From: Cruorifilaria tuberocauda
Lineage: Eukaryota; Nematoda; Chromadorea; Rhabditida; Onchocercidae
Assembly (NCBI GenBank): GCA_013365365.1
Contig: JABVXU010000133.1
Location: forward strand, 62,001 to 126,000
Direction of reading: 5' to 3'
Length of the DNA stretch: 64,000 nt
In this document: piece after piece, positions 44,031-59,000 of the stretch
Layout of the letters: each line of letters starts with the position of its first letter
How positions within the stretch are numbered: position 1 is the stretch's first letter
Made by a program: the position numbers and the translations under genes
The notes under the pieces: model-generated
The model's database searches: none
Told to the model about the DNA's origin: nothing
Seen by the model: only the letters and a program-made list of their open reading frames with translations

Positions 44031-44078
44031 AATAATAATAAAAAATAATGCTAATCACAATAATAATAATAATAAAAG
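44031..44078. repeat. AAT trinucleotide repeat
   Basis: Repeated AAT/ATA units with interruptions. Confidence 0.8.
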
Positions 44079-44577
44079 AAGATTAAGAAGATAGTGAAAT
44101 TTAGCCTTAAATTTACTAAAACACACTATATTTGAACAACTCATGCAATTGAAATAGTAAGGATCTTTTTTTAAGATAGATAATACACTATTATTTTTCT
44201 GAATTATAATGATATATAACGAATTTCATTACAGTACCTGCACGATATGCATTCATTATGATATTTTGATTAAATATATCCACAAAATTTAAATATTTCC
44301 GGATATATCATTATCAGTTAATTTAATGAATTGAAGAGGAAGGAAGAAAGAAAGAAAGAAGGAAAGAAGTAGAATATTTTTTCGAGTTGTCTTTTCCTTC
44401 TTTCATTTTTAAGAGTCATCAATCGATATGTGTGTACGTGTGTGCTACGTGTGCGTGTATGTCTGTATCTGTCTGTCGATCTATTTTATTTCATTTTTAT
44501 GTGAAATTTAAAATCCATTTCCATCATTCTTAAATTTTTCCTTGTATTAGTCGCCTTGAAATTCTTTCATCTTATCG

Positions 44578-47297
44578 ATGAACAATCATGCTGTTGAGGA
44601 TGTATGGACAGTTTTTGAGACTGTCACAAAAGCCATAAATAAAGGAAGTAAAAAAAAGAGAGAGAGAGAAGGGAAAAAGATTGAAAAAGCCCTGATTCAT
44701 TTCTCTTTTTTTTTTTCTCTTTCAATTATCAGTAACTTTTCAATCATATTATCACATAAAAGTTGCATTATCTTGTAATCAATTTGATATTATTTGATGA
44801 TTTTGTTTCTTTTATCAAAATCAATTATTCTTTTCAACCTTGATATACAATTGTAGTACCTACCAACAGTAGGATTCAGCTGACCTTTAACTCGAAAATT
44901 GTAATATTTGATTATGGGAACTTTATGATTGAAGTGATATAATATGATTGATATAATTGATAGTCGAATAATCCCATTTCTCTTGAGAAATATCAACTTT
45001 ATTCAGCATTTTGTTTTTGCACCATTTTTGAAGTTAATTTTATGATATTTCCATAAATTTATTAATTGTTAATTAGTCAGTTTTTTCCTGTAATACATTC
45101 CATTTGATTATATCTAAATAATATTTAACATTTAATAAATTTCAACAGTTCTTCCTCTTTGTTTGAAACAAAATTGTTGCGCATAATAATAATACTACTT
45201 GCGTACGGGAACAAAAAATTTTCAAAATTCCATTCCTTTAAAAGTCCGAAAAATTTTTTCAATTTATGATATTGGTTTTTTTGGTTTAAACAATATAATA
45301 GAAGAATATAATAAATAATCAAGAAAGAAAGTATTTATCCATTGGATAAGAAAATTCCCTGTTTAATAGCTGAAAATTTTAAAAATGAAACGGGAAGCTA
45401 AAGCGATGATAATATCCTATTGAAAGTGAAAATGATAAAAACATAAATATTCATTCTCTTTTCATATCATCAATTTTAAGATACAGTTCCTATCAGTTCG
45501 ATATGAAATATTTGTTTTATCCTATCAATTGTAATTTATTTTTCGTAATTTATTGATTGAAATCTGTATTAAAACTTTCATTTCACGGTACTTTCAGTAT
45601 GATTACACCTTTCGGAAAAATTACATTAACAATATTTCGTTTACTATGAGCTAAGCATTATTGCAGTGTTTTAATTTTTGTTTCAAAATTTTTTAATGAC
45701 AAGCCTATTAATTTATCCTGATGAAAATATTTAAATGTAACTGTATCTAGGAAAAATGCGTCCTTTTCTAAAAATATTGGATTTTGGAATAATCACTTTA
45801 CTGAATATTTCATTCATATATCTCTCAATTGTATTCTTATTTGACAAGTAAGTTTAATTAACAAAAAAAACTGGAAATATTTAACAAAAAAATTGGAAAA
45901 ACATGTATGGAGATCAGACAAAATTGGGTTTTCAAATACTTTATCAAAATCTTATCACTCAACAATTCGATATTAAGAAATTAGGTTCCTTACTTTATCT
46001 GATCTTAACCTATTCTAAAATTCACTATTAGAAGTTCTATCAAATTAAAGATAATACTTATCTACCTGTTAAAAATTAGCATTAAATAATTTCTATTTTA
46101 ATAATTTTTTAATAATTTTAATAATTTTTTAGCATTAAATAAAATTAACATTAAATAAAACGAGTTTCTTAATCATTTAAATGTACATCATTTACCTATT
46201 TATCATTTCGATTAAATGCCATCATTTTTATCATTACAGTGATGAATTAACAAAAATTTCTTATATGTTTTTGTCGATTTAGTCATATTTAGGTCTTTAT
46301 ACTAAATTTGCTCTTATTTTAAATTATATTTATTTTTAATTAAATTTCTTTTATTTTTATTTCAAGGACACTTATTTATTTTTAGCTTGACTTGCACTTC
46401 TTCTAAATTAAAACCATTCGTAAGCAAACTGATAACTGATTTCTTCAGTTCTTTTTAATAACTCTTCAATGCCTTGTTCAGGAAATGTTTTATCATTCGC
46501 CGTTCAAATATAAGTAGCAATTGATAAAAAGGAAGGAAAAATAGTCGAATATTTAGTAGCATTCCATATAAAAAACTGCAATCATAATTACTCTCTTTAT
46601 AGATATACAGTAGCTGTTAAATTAAAAGGAATACTTATCTGTCCATCATTTAAATGCAATACTCGTTTGTTCACCTAAGATTAGCACCTATATTTACCTA
46701 CCAATTTAAATGAAATAATCTCTTCATATTTGCCTATTCTTCCATCCGTTGTTAAGCATTTCTCGGTAGCTTTGACTATTTGGTAGCTTCACTGACTTAA
46801 TCTTTAATTTCAAATAACTTTCAATTTTCCATTCATTTCACTTTTTATCTGCAATCTATTTTTAACATTGAAATATTTTGTCTACATTTTATATCAAATT
46901 TATTATTACCTATCAATTTAATTATTGTAAATTGATCAGAATAATTCTTATAACAAATAGATTCCAAATTCATTACTCATCAACTTAATTACTGTAGATT
47001 GCTGCAATTATTGTTTTGCCGTAAGTTTTAATTACTGTAAATTAATCAGAATAATTTTCATAACAAATAGTTTTCTTGAAATATGAGTAGAATTTTTACT
47101 TTCCGTTTTTTCCCTTCTTTTATAATTCATTTTCTCGAGTGAAATAAAATAAAGTAAAAGAATAGAAATGAAAAAAGAATTTTGATTCAATAAAATATTT
47201 GTGATAATTTTCATTACAGTAACGGTAGCATTTGTCACTGGCGTTATCATCCAACTCATTAACCGGCCGAAATACGGTTCGCTTCCACCTCATTAAA
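44578..47297 (+). CDS. Probable small membrane-protein gene, 3' structure unresolved
   Basis: Exon 1 is 44578-44647: an ATG 28 bases after a TATTAG acceptor, encoding MNNHAVEDVWTVFETVTKAI, then a GTAAAA donor. Exon 2 is 45751-45847, after a CTAG acceptor and before GTAAGT. It joins exon 1 in phase (AGA-AAA-ATG-CGT) and adds MRPFLKILDFGIITLL and a further hydrophobic stretch, together a membrane segment. A possible exon 3 at 46240, after ATTACAG, continues in phase with NDELTKISYMFLSI and a stop. A further acceptor (CATTACAG, exon from 47220) leads into either NGSICHWRYHPTH-stop, which is phase-compatible, or the better-looking TVAFVTGVIIQLINRPKYGS ending at 47297, which needs a different upstream phase. 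One or two membrane spans are predicted. I recognise no family. Confidence 0.42.
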
Positions 47298-48033
47298 CTT
47301 TTTGCGACAGTCAGAAGAATCGATAAGATCTTCTATGATGAAACTAATTGCCCATATCATGCATATTAATTTTTCTCATTGATCATCAATTCCCGTATCG
47401 AATTTTAGATATAAAATGAAGTTTTAAGATTAAAATTTTATCATTATTCTTCATCCAAATGATTAATTATCATAATGAAATTAGATAATTTTTCTCGAAT
47501 TCTTCTAATTCACCCAATACCTTTAATTTCATTCTTCATTAGTTTTCTACAATAATCACTAATTTAATGATCAAAAAATTTCTTCAATATTTTGGCATTT
47601 TTTAAATAATCAAACTAGATTTTAAAATTTACTGGAAATACTTCATTCCAACACTCCGCATCATTCATCTTCTCATATTTATCCCGAATTATCAAATACT
47701 TTTTGTTGTCAATGCAACTGGTTGCATATATTTTTGATATCAACGCTTACGTTTATTCACTTGATAACTGCTATCTTTTTGTATTTTATTCCAAATTATG
47801 AAATATACGTTCTATCATCTAGAAATTCAAACGGTTGATGATATTTTTGATATCAAAATTTAAATATTTCCAAATATAAATTATCAGTTAATTTAATAAG
47901 TAGAGAGAAATACAAAAAGCCAAAAATTTCGATCTTAAAAAAAGATAATAATAAATTAATAAAAAGCTAAAATTTTTAATTTTTTCATTGCCTTCAGAAT
48001 CAATCAATATTTGAACTTTAAAATCAGCGTAAA

Positions 48034-48061
48034 ACACTACTTTGTCAGATAAAAGTAGTGT
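48034..48061. repeat. Small perfect hairpin (10-bp stem)
   Basis: ACACTACTTT at 48034-48043 pairs exactly with AAAGTAGTGT at 48052-48061 across an 8-base loop. Confidence 0.8.
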
Positions 48062-51000
48062 CTAGAAAGAAAAATGCTTGGAATTTAGCATTTTCTGATA
48101 AAGAAATATGTTGAATGAATGATTGCTTATAGTTTTTGTTAACTGTTTTCTCTCTTTTGTTTTTGATGAAATGGATTATTAGTTTGTTTTTTTGCTCCTC
48201 CATAACAATGATGATGATTATTGTGATAGTGATGATAATGAAATTATCCTCGTATTAATTGACAAATTCTACTTGCCGTTCAAAATGCGAATCTAATGCA
48301 TAAATAAATTCATTACTTTTGCAGTAATTTTTAATAAATCAAGAAAAATATCTTTTCAAATTTGAAATATTCATATAAATGAATAAAAAATAAAACAGTT
48401 AAGGAATTAAAAATTTTTAACAGTCTGTATAATTTATCTTTTGTAAATAATTAATATAAGTAAATAATTTGGGATATTAAAATTAAACAATTGAGACGTT
48501 TAAGAAAAATTTTTAATAATCGACATAGCAATATCTGCTAGGAGATAATTTGAGATATTAAAATGAAATGGCTGAGGTGTTCAAAAAAAATTTTTTTTTA
48601 GCAATCGACATAATTTCTTTTGATAAATAACTGATGTAATATCTATGAGGTAAAATAATTTGAAATTTTTAAATATATTAAAATTTCATCGAATTTTATG
48701 ATTTATAATATTTCTCTTCCATTTTTGCTTCATTTCCCATTTTCATTTTCGCTCTCTTTTCCTCTTTTTCTGTTTTTTTTAAAGCAAATACAGCATTTAA
48801 TTTTATTTCGAAACATTGTTGAATGCATAAATGAAGAAAAAATAAAAGAAAAAGCGACGAATAATATCAATGATTTTGATATTAATCTTTCGACGACATG
48901 CAATATTTGATCTTTAAAGGGACGAAAATAAAATGAAATGAGAAAGAAGAAAAGATCGTATCACTGTGGTAAATAATTATTTGTGGATAAGGAGCGTTCA
49001 AAGTTTATTCAGTCCTTTTTTTCGCTCTTTATCATTTTACATTATAAATAGTTATCATCAGTAAATATCCGAATTACTTGACTATTGATAAATAACTGAG
49101 AATTTTTTTAAACAAATACTTTTATTTACTTTTCAATGCTACGTCAGATAAGTGTTTATGAAATGGTAAAATGAAAAAAAATTGTAATTTTTTGCTTCTT
49201 TGAAATTTTACAATATTATACAAGTACTGATTTACAATATACAATAAAATACAATACAGCTTAGTATTTTACATTAATCAAGTAATTCGAATATTTAGTA
49301 ATGACAGATATTTATAGTAAAAATTTTGAATTTCGAAAACAGAGAATTTTCAAACAGTTCCATCAAGATGATATAACAATGTCGCACTACATCCTGAAGT
49401 ATATTTTAATTGTCAGACAAAGATATAATTGTTATTAAAAGTAATATGTTTTTTTCTTATTTTTACTACTTAATTGAAATATCATTTTACAAGAATATTA
49501 TTTTATTGAAGACCCTATATTTTGCTATAAATTAAGTTATAAATTAATTTAAGTTTTATTTTTGTTTGTTAAATTTTGATTAGAATAAATTTAAATTAAA
49601 TCTCATCACGTAATTTTCTACATTTATCTTTTTATGCAAACATGAAGCAATGGAAGTATCAACTTCACTTCCAGATTTGCATCTTATTCGATTATATATT
49701 TAATTTAAAAGTTAATGGAAATTGACAGAGATAGAATTTGCAAATATAAAAATTTTCAATGCAAATAAAAAACAAGAAATGAAAATGTCATTTGTAATTT
49801 GCTATATGATAAATGATTTTCCAATTATCATTCTATCAGCTGATAGCATCCCAACAACTATTTCTGTCATTTGTTTGAGTGAAAATTTTCACAACAAATG
49901 TAACAATTTAAATAACAAGTTTAAATCTTTTATTAAATTTTCCAACTTTATTTATTAAAGGTATCCTTCGTAGACTTTGCAAAAAAGAATTGCTAAATTA
50001 AAAAAAAATTATTGGAAACAACGAGACAATTTTTTTATTAAAAAATAATACAATGGACATATGTGCAAATATCATTCATTCGATACACTAATTACTTATA
50101 TCTGAGATAAAACTGAAAATTGTGACTGATTTATCGAAATTGATTTCTTTTGTGATTTATTTTCTTGTAATTTATTGATCAATGGCATAAAAATTTGTTT
50201 GATATTTTTATGAATAAATGATAAAAATTTATGAATAATTTGCAATTTAACAATTATATCACATTTTGATGCATTAAATTGTTAATTATTTCATTTCATA
50301 TTGTTGATCAGAAGTGAGAAAAGGAATGAATTTTTTGGAATTTGAATTTATAATTATTTGGTTAATGGAAATTATTGTTGAAGAGAAAGTTTCTAAAATT
50401 TTCGTTTTCACCATTAAATTTTATATTATTACAACTTATATTCGTAAATTTCACTCGTTCAATAACCAATTACTAATAATATCTATGATAAGATTGAGAA
50501 TTGTGATTTATCAAAATTAAGCAAATTTACCTTCTAGTAATCGATTATGATAGCTTATCGATCACTTTCTATCTGCCCTGTTTTATACTTGTAAATTTCA
50601 TTTCTTCAATAAAACACGTACATAATAATATGTAAACTCGTTGAAAAGAATGTGATTTATCGATTTCGTCGAAAAGGGACACTTTTCTTGTTTAATTTAC
50701 ATCCTTTAAGATAGCTTATCAATCAGTAGTCTATTTGCAGTAATTGCACTAATAAGCAACAAAATGACAAAGATTGTAAGTAAGAGTAAAGAGGGGAGAT
50801 AAAGGCAAAAAGGTAATAAAAGGTGAATATGAGAAGAGATAACAGGTTGTAGATAAAAGATTTCACGACGACAATGAAATGGAAGGTCGAGGAAAGGTGA
50901 GGTGAAACTCTAATCTGATCCGTTTGTCAAAATTGTCACCTACCCATTTCTTCCACTCCCTCTTAATCGTATCTCTTCCTACCTGTTCCTAATTTTCTCT

Positions 51001-52449
51001 CGTAAATTACGGGTGACCTTGCATCTGTCCTGTCCACTCCCTCAGAATTCATCCCGATCCATTCTCCAATCATTTGCACCCAATCTCCAACTTCGCAATT
51101 TCATTTCTATACCGATTGTTCCCATTTTGCAGCAAACATTTCCTCCTCCCTTTTCATTTACTCATTTTTTTACTCTGATTTTTTTTAAAGCAAAAATTAC
51201 GCTGACAGCGTGATATTTGTTATATTACATTAAGATTATATTGATTGAATTCTAAATGATATGAGAGAGAAAAAAAGACAAAATGAAATATTGATTTAAA
51301 AAAAAAGATTACATTGATGAAATTTTAAATGATAGATAAATGAGAGAAAGAAAATAAAATATAATCTAATCTTTTCATAATAAATGGTGTTTCACACGAT
51401 TTCTTCTTCCTTGACAATAAAAATTTCGTCTTTTTCCTTTCTTTCAATAATTGATGATTTTGTTTTTACTCTTTTTATTGTTCCATTAAGAATAATATTT
51501 CATTCGAAATATATCAGCGATTTCTAATTATTACCAGTTAACATTAGATTCTGAAATTGTTGAAAAAAAGCGCGGAATTTTTCAGGCAAACATATACTGT
51601 TTTCTTCATTGATATTTTACGTGACCTATTACGTCAGATGATTTTGTTTCATGCTTTATTGCATTATCATCAATCATCTAAGTGATAATTTTCATCGAAT
51701 GTTAGAACTGAGAAGTAAAAAAGTCATTTAATGTGAATGAATATGTTTTAAAAATTGCAACAGGCGTTAGAATTTAAGTGCAAATAACATTTGATTGTAA
51801 TAGCTGACTAAAATTTAAAAGTGAAAATTTGCGTGATTTATTCGCAGATAGAACTTTGGAATTAGTACATCCTTTCATTTGTCAATCCTGAAATTATTAT
51901 GAAAACAAGCAGATTGGTATGTTTTTAATAAATTCTAAATGAAAAGCTTGGGAGTTTATTTGAAATTTAAAGAGTAGTTTGGATTGTTCACTAGAAATCT
52001 TTACTAATAGAATGATTAAACTAAATTATAAATTTCATTCCCTTTTAACTAATCTTCTAATAACACATATTAAACGTAATTAATATTAAATTTTAATATT
52101 AAATGAAATGTTAATATCAAATTAAATAATTAATATCAAACGAATATTAAATGTAATATTAAATATTAAATGAAAATGAATATGTTGTTTTGAAGGGAAC
52201 AAAACTTTGAATCATTGGAAATAAGTGATACTGTAAAAATACAATTTTGTAAAATTTTTTTCACAATTTATAATTTTTCATGATTCAGTTTACTTATTCC
52301 ATCTCATTTCGGCTCATTCGAGTACTTTTTTTAAAATTATTGTTACTTCAATAACATAACGTATCAATCAATGTTAATAGTACTTATGACGTATCAACTA
52401 CGGTTAATAAAAGTCTCACAATATATATAATATAAAACAGAAACATAAC

Positions 52450-52615
52450 GATATACACACAACACACACACACACGCGGCACGCATATACTCATATACGC
52501 AAACACATTTACGTGCACACAGACGAACACACGCACGCGTACACCAGACGGAAACACGCATACCATACACATACAGACATACATGCACGTACATACACAC
52601 GCACACACAGATGTG
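52450..52615. repeat. CA/CG-rich degenerate microsatellite
   Basis: Interrupted CA, CG and CATA units. Cys/Val-rich minus-strand open frames across it are repeat artefacts. Confidence 0.85.
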
Positions 52616-53659
52616 CAGGAAAATTTTCTATTAATCAGTGTTTATGTGCATTTCCGTGTTAGTCGTATTAGAGAGTGTAAACAAACCTGTCCAGGTGGAA
52701 TTGTGTACGTCTCTGTCCGTTTGTACAATTATTGATGACTCATTCATCTAAATATACATTCCATTTTATTGGTAAAATCCTTTCGTACAAAATGTGATGA
52801 CGATATTAATTGTTTGAAAGAATTTTCAATTTTCATTGTTTGAATATATTTTTTCATTCCAATTGAATGCTAATTGCTTTTATTCTCTTAAATGTTGTAA
52901 ATTGAACACAAATTTTTTGTTGTAATTTTCATTTCGTTGCTAATCAATCGATATTTTGATCAATTCATTCTGTCACGAAATAAAAGTAATTAGTCGTTTT
53001 TTTCCTTCGCTACATTTACTTCTCATGCATTCAATATTTGATAAATAAACTTAACATTTGTTTTACATTTCATTCCTATTTTTTTAAAAAAACGAAAGAA
53101 AAAAGAGGGAAAAGAAAAAGAGGAAAAATTTTCACAAATTTATGAAGCTTAATTACAATCACTTGGAAATATAATCATTTTGGTACTAGTTTGATATAAT
53201 CAATAATCTAATATTTTTTCATTTTTTTTCATTATTTATTAGCTACTGCTGCTAGGATATCATTATTACCAGTGTAGATAACATTTCTTTTGAATTATTT
53301 CTTTAAAAAATTTTTCACGAATAAAGCAAATCTATCTATGATACTTTTATATGATGTAAGATGAATAATTATCCAATTAATTTATTTTGTATATAATAAA
53401 GAAGCAAATCAAATTATTTATTTTATATACAATAAAGAAACAAACTGAAATTTAGAATATTGTAAGCAATTCAATTATATCAGTAACATTATACGAATAT
53501 TTCGATTATATCAGTAATGATAAGCAATTTAATCATTAAATATATTTCCATACCAATCTTGTGTTTTTCCATGACAGATTTGATAGCTTAATCAATTCCA
53601 ATTAGAGAATAGAGAATCGTCATTAAGCATTATCTCTCATTACTCATTATTTTATCACT

Positions 53660-53728
53660 TATCCTTCCTCTCCCTCTTTCTCTCTCTCTTCTCTCCATAT
53701 CTCTCTCTTTCTCTCTCTCTTCTCCCTT
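53660..53728. repeat. CT-rich tract
   Basis: Pyrimidine-only runs of CTCTCT and TTTCTCT. Confidence 0.85.
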
Positions 53729-56000
53729 TTATATTTATTGAAATTTCATTTGTTTCAAATCAGAATGCTGCAATTGTTCATACCACCTGCTGTGTACAGC
53801 AGGAATTCTTTATTGGAATTGCTGATTGTTACTATATTTGTACATACCTTATCGTTGTATTTCTTCGCTTAATAAATTTTATCATCACTGTTTAACGCTT
53901 ATCTCAGAATTCTTTTATCTCATTTCATATTCAATCAATCAATTAATCAATCAGTCATCGATTATCTCATTTTATCAATTGTATTGTTATGGTTTAAGCT
54001 ATGTTTGTTTCATTCATTAATTATAGATTAGATAAACTGAATCACTTATTTAGGAATTTGTATTTATCATTATATCCAATCGGAGAAGTTTACTAATATT
54101 CGATCGAAACTAACATGCAAATTACATTGTTTATATAGAGAAATACATATTGTGTTCAAATAGATCCAATAGTATTTCTATGATTTTCGATCTTAGCATG
54201 TAATTTAAAGAGATTTAAATAAGCTAAAAAGACCAAGAAGTTCAACTATCAGGAAATAAAATTAAGAAATTTAAGATGAGAAATTTGGAATAACATGAAG
54301 CCAACAATAATTGAATGTTGGCGTAATAGTTAAAATTACTAATGCATTGCGCCATATTTACTTTGAATAACATGACGAGAAAAATTAATCTTCATTTTTG
54401 AAAATCTCGCTCGATTTATTCGAAGTATTTGCAAGTCGGAATAAAGAGAATAAGGTGACAATTGCAAAAGATTGATAAAAGATTGAGAGGAATTTTGTTA
54501 AATTTAATAAAATTGATAAAAGATAAAGAAATGCTGGTTTGTTATCTCTCCATTAAATCGTACTTTTTTGTAAAGTAATAATAATTAAGTCTACAGCAAT
54601 ATTAGGAATAGTAATTTAATAATTGGAAATGAAATAATTAAGGTAAGTAAGAGCGAAATAGTTAGACAAGAGAGAGACAGATAGGAATGGAGAGAAATAA
54701 TGGTTAGCTGGGTTGGTGCACAAATTGCTAGTACGTTAGATTATTTCAAACATTTCAGGAAGCTTGTGGAATGTTTTCGAATTTTTGAATTATTTTATTT
54801 CTTTCCGTTGCTTTTCTTTTGAATTGATGGAACAGAAAATTAAGTGTTTAAAATGTTCCTCCAGAGGTAATTGCTTCTGTTGCTTAATGAACTGCAATTT
54901 GTGGAATCTATTAAGATTCATTTGAAAGTATTTCTGCAACATTAGTTTGTAAAATTAAAACCATTAAGCGTGAGATATATTTAATTAATTGGAAACCATT
55001 CTTAACTAAAAAGTTGTATCAGATAGGAAACGACATTATTTCGATTTCTTTTTAACTATATTGGTAATGAAATATTAACTTGAAATAAACAAGGTGTCGT
55101 ATATTCTCTTAACCGTTTTTTTTAGTTTGCATAAAATTATTTTTAATTATATGCCGTACGTTTCTCATCCCACTTTTACTTTATGTTAATTAAGCTTTTT
55201 TGTTTCATTCATTCTCTATAATTATTACTACTATTGCTTTTATTATTACTGAGTTTACTATTATTATTGATACTATTATTGAGTTTGAAAGTTCTAAATG
55301 TCTTAAGTTATGTAGTAAGCCATATATATTGAGCACTGTTTGCCAATTACATTTATTGATGGTGTAAATCAATACATTCGAGATGGAATTCTGAAGGAAA
55401 TCTTAAATTTTTTAATTTGTTCTTTGATTTATAATTTAATTAGTCTTAAATTAAGCAGATCAAGTATGAATTACTAGTTTCGATAGGCAGCCAAGTAACT
55501 AAGTACAGTGTATCAGTATTAAGTAGGAAACTATAACGTATTAACTCAAAAGTTTAATCACGAAATATAATTGTAAGCAGCAGGTTAAGTATCGTAAATA
55601 ATTGGATTACTAGATACTGATGCTAATTAAGTGGTAACAGAACTAATTGAATGAAGGAAAGACTGATTATTAATTAATATTCTTTTCTTTGTTTAAAATT
55701 CTAGTTTTAATCATGCGATTAATTTCTTCCATTGTTGGATCGATATTAGTTTTGCGGATTAAATAACCATGTTAAAAATTAGTCCTCATCATTTTTGTGG
55801 CTATGTGATATGGTTGATAAGATCTTTTTTTTTACTTTATTGCTTCATTTTGTAAAGCTATAGCATTAAGATGATTAATTATACGTTTTAGATGTTGGAA
55901 GAAAAGTTTTCTGAAACTTAGTCGTTGACATACTGTTGTGTTTATATTCGAATATGATGGTGAGGATTGCAACTTTTTTTTGCAAAAATTTAAAACTTAA

Positions 56001-56006
56001 TTTCAG
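56001..56006 (+). promoter_or_regulatory. TTTCAG acceptor upstream of dlg-1 ATG, possible spliced-leader site
   Basis: Consensus nematode acceptor 57 bases upstream of the dlg-1 start codon with no coding frame before it. It could be a trans-splice site or the acceptor of a 5'-UTR intron. Confidence 0.5.
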
Positions 56007-56062
56007 TTACTGGCTGATAGCAATCATTAGAACGTAGCGTGTAAACTTTGACTGAGAAGGAT

Positions 56063-59000
56063 ATGCCTGTTCGCAAAGCAGGAGGTTTGTTTCTACCTAT
56101 TTCTCTCTGTATATATGTTATATATAATTTATTTTCTTAATTTAATTTTGCTTTAACTTTGGAAGAATTTATTGAATTAAATGAGTTATTTATAATATTA
56201 TTTCGATATCAGATCTTTACAACCGTGAAAGAACAGTATATTTTTGTAGACGGAAAAAAATTTCAGAAGCGCATCGCGCACTAGAACAACTTGAGGAGTA
56301 TCATGCCTCATTGGTAAGTGCTAGTTCAGCTGAGTTGAGACGACAAATCGAAAAACTTATCAACAACTTCAAGGGAGCCCTTTTTCAATCGTTGCTAGGT
56401 GCAGTTATTTTATCATAATAGTTTTTCCGAAGTGTTTTTAAAGACAGTTACAAGAAATTAATATTAATTCATTTGAAAAATTTGTTTATCGAAATTGCAA
56501 TAATTTCCCTTTTCATCTATTTTATATTATCGATTCATCAAAATTGTACTTTAATCAAGTGTTAATATTTATTCAACAATAGGAAGTAATTTTAATCCTT
56601 AAAAAAGTTCAGCGATAAAAATAGGTAATATATTCAAGATTTTTGTATTCATGAGAATTCTCAAGTAATTAAGATATCACTAGTGTACGATATTACCTGC
56701 TGATTGATTGGTTTAAGTCATTTTAATAAGTTTATTTTATTAAGGAGACAGTCATATTTTTTTAGGGAACACTTTTCTTGTTTTAAAAGGTAGTGGTAGG
56801 TTGCATTCAATATTTTGAAGATATTCAAGAACTATATGAAGATACATTATTAAATGAACGGAAAAGTCTGGAGCAAAAGACGTATGAAACGCGGAGGATT
56901 GCTCAACGTTGGGAAACAAATCCACCATTTGGACGTATAAATGCACCGCTTGCATCATTGGTAAATTTGTTTTTTCTTCAGAAATTTTGTTACTTATATG
57001 ATTATTGATATGTTGATTACTCTCATGTTATACATTATAAACTTCGAACGTTGCTTGTCATGGATGCAATTTTTCACGAGTGGTATTACGATTAGAAATT
57101 CAAAATTCCGTAAATTCCAGGATTCTAGTCTTCATTACGGTGACCAGACTATTCCGTACACAAATGGGACAGAATATAACGTACAGTCGTATTCATTACG
57201 TGAGCAGAGAAAGCAGTTTGTGAGCTTTTTATTGTTCATTCCAATTAGCTTTATGTATGAGTTTAAATTTGGAATATATAATATCACATTATTAAGAATA
57301 TATAATATCAATTAGGTTGTTTAGCGAATATGTAATTCGATGTGGTTGACTTCAACCATTCTTTCATATGGAAGTCTATCAAACAGTATTATCATATGAC
57401 TCTTAAATACATCTTTCAATAATTGAGTGGGACTTTGAAGATAACATTTTGATTGAAAATATGATGATTAGATTTTGTTCTAGACTTCGGGTGACGGTTG
57501 GCGATCTACAGAAAGAATTACTCAAATGACTCCTACAGGCCAATTAGTCACAACAACAGTAAGATTTGAATTATTTTAAACAAATTTGACATTTAATATG
57601 AACTGATATTTCTTATTATCAATTTTTTGATTCAAATTATGGAGTTAAGATAATAATTAAGGAGGAGGGAGAGAATCCATTAGATTTAAATCCTTATTAG
57701 CATTCATTCTTCCATATCTTCTGCATTTGATTTGAACCGTTTTTTTTTCTTCTATTCATTCACTTTTCTGTCATCTTTTCCGTCATCGATCAAGTTGATG
57801 TGAAAGCCGAAAAGTGGGTTGAATGAAAGTCGATAGAATTAATAATCATTCTCTGATCAAACTAAATTTTTTTCAAGTCAAGAAGCCTTTTTGTATTGCC
57901 AGGAAAAAAAATTACTGTTGAATTTCGTAATTTGTTAAAGGAAAAGAAAAGACAATAAATAAACAGTTTGGGAAACGCGTATAATAGGTGAATAGTTTCA
58001 GAAATGTTGGATCAAAGATCCCCTTACATTTCATGTTTAATTATCAGAAGAGGAGGATTAGTTACGAAAGTTCAAAAAAATATTAAGAATTGGAGGCTGG
58101 ATTAATTCGATCTATGGCAGTAGTTATTCTGTCGCAGTTGTTAATTATAATTCATGAACTTCATCCGAAATATGTTGCTTAGCGTAAATTTAGATTAACT
58201 CTGTGCTATTTGTAGACGAATGGCTTAGTTGACAACGATGGCATCGAATGGGAAATTGAGGAAGTTGTTCTGGAGAAAGGTCATACCGGACTGGGTTTTA
58301 GTATTGCGGGTGGTCTTGATCAACCATATATTGATGGAGATTCTTCAATCTATGTTACAAACATCATACCTGGCGGAGCTGCAGCTGCTGATGGACGAAT
58401 GAAGTAAGCTATTTTGTTTTATAAAACGACTGTGTTTTGATCTTTATTAATTGTGACCAATGTAGAAAAAAAGTACTTGTAAATAATCTGTGCTTAATAA
58501 ATTAACGTGTTTGATTTCAAGGGTTCAAGACATTATTATGAAAGTAAACACTACCGACTGTACAAGAGTACCACATGAGACAACAGTCAATGCATTAAAA
58601 AATGCTGGAAATGTTGTGCGATTGGTTAGCTTTTCTTATTTAACATTGCTGTAATGAAAATGGTAGTGGTTACCAATCTTGTATCATATAAAGTATCATA
58701 GATCGGTTTGCTTTATTCGTGAAAATTTTTTTGAAGAAATAATTCAAAAGAAAATGTTATTTGTACTGATAATAATGATTATAATGATTATAAATAAATA
58801 TATGAAAAAAAAAATGAAAGAATGTTAGATTATTGATTGTATCAAACTAGTACCAAAATGATTATATTTCCAAGTATACGGAATCTTTCGTTTAATGATG
58901 CATAGATGTTTATTTCAGGTTCTGAAACGCCGCCGTTCGGGACGCGAAAGTGCCGATCTTAGGGGAAGCATCATATCACCATATATTTCACCCTTGCATG

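Larger units (their letters stand above)
42751..44577. other. Intergenic, no gene seen
   Basis: AT-rich. Overlapping open frames on both strands at 42959-43171 have no splice context and are treated as chance. An inverted ATCGAT-rich word lies at about 43602-43640 and an AAT repeat at about 44031-44078. Confidence 0.5.
47298..56006. other. Gene-poor region upstream of dlg-1
   Basis: About 8.7 kb, mostly AT-rich. It holds a small hairpin (48034-48061), a CA-rich satellite (52450-52615) and a CT tract (53660-53728). A possible orphan exon starts at 48785 after a long pyrimidine tract and AAAG (QIQHLILFRNIVECINEEKI and on to a stop at 48910); no partner exons were found. Open frames at 49722-49958 and 50314-50520 lack support. 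The 50880-51140 stretch is pyrimidine-rich and slightly richer in GC, with no gene assigned. Some of this DNA may regulate dlg-1. Confidence 0.5.

Noticed and set aside
52384..52608. Cys/Val-rich minus-strand open frames
   Set aside because: Translation of a CA/CG microsatellite.
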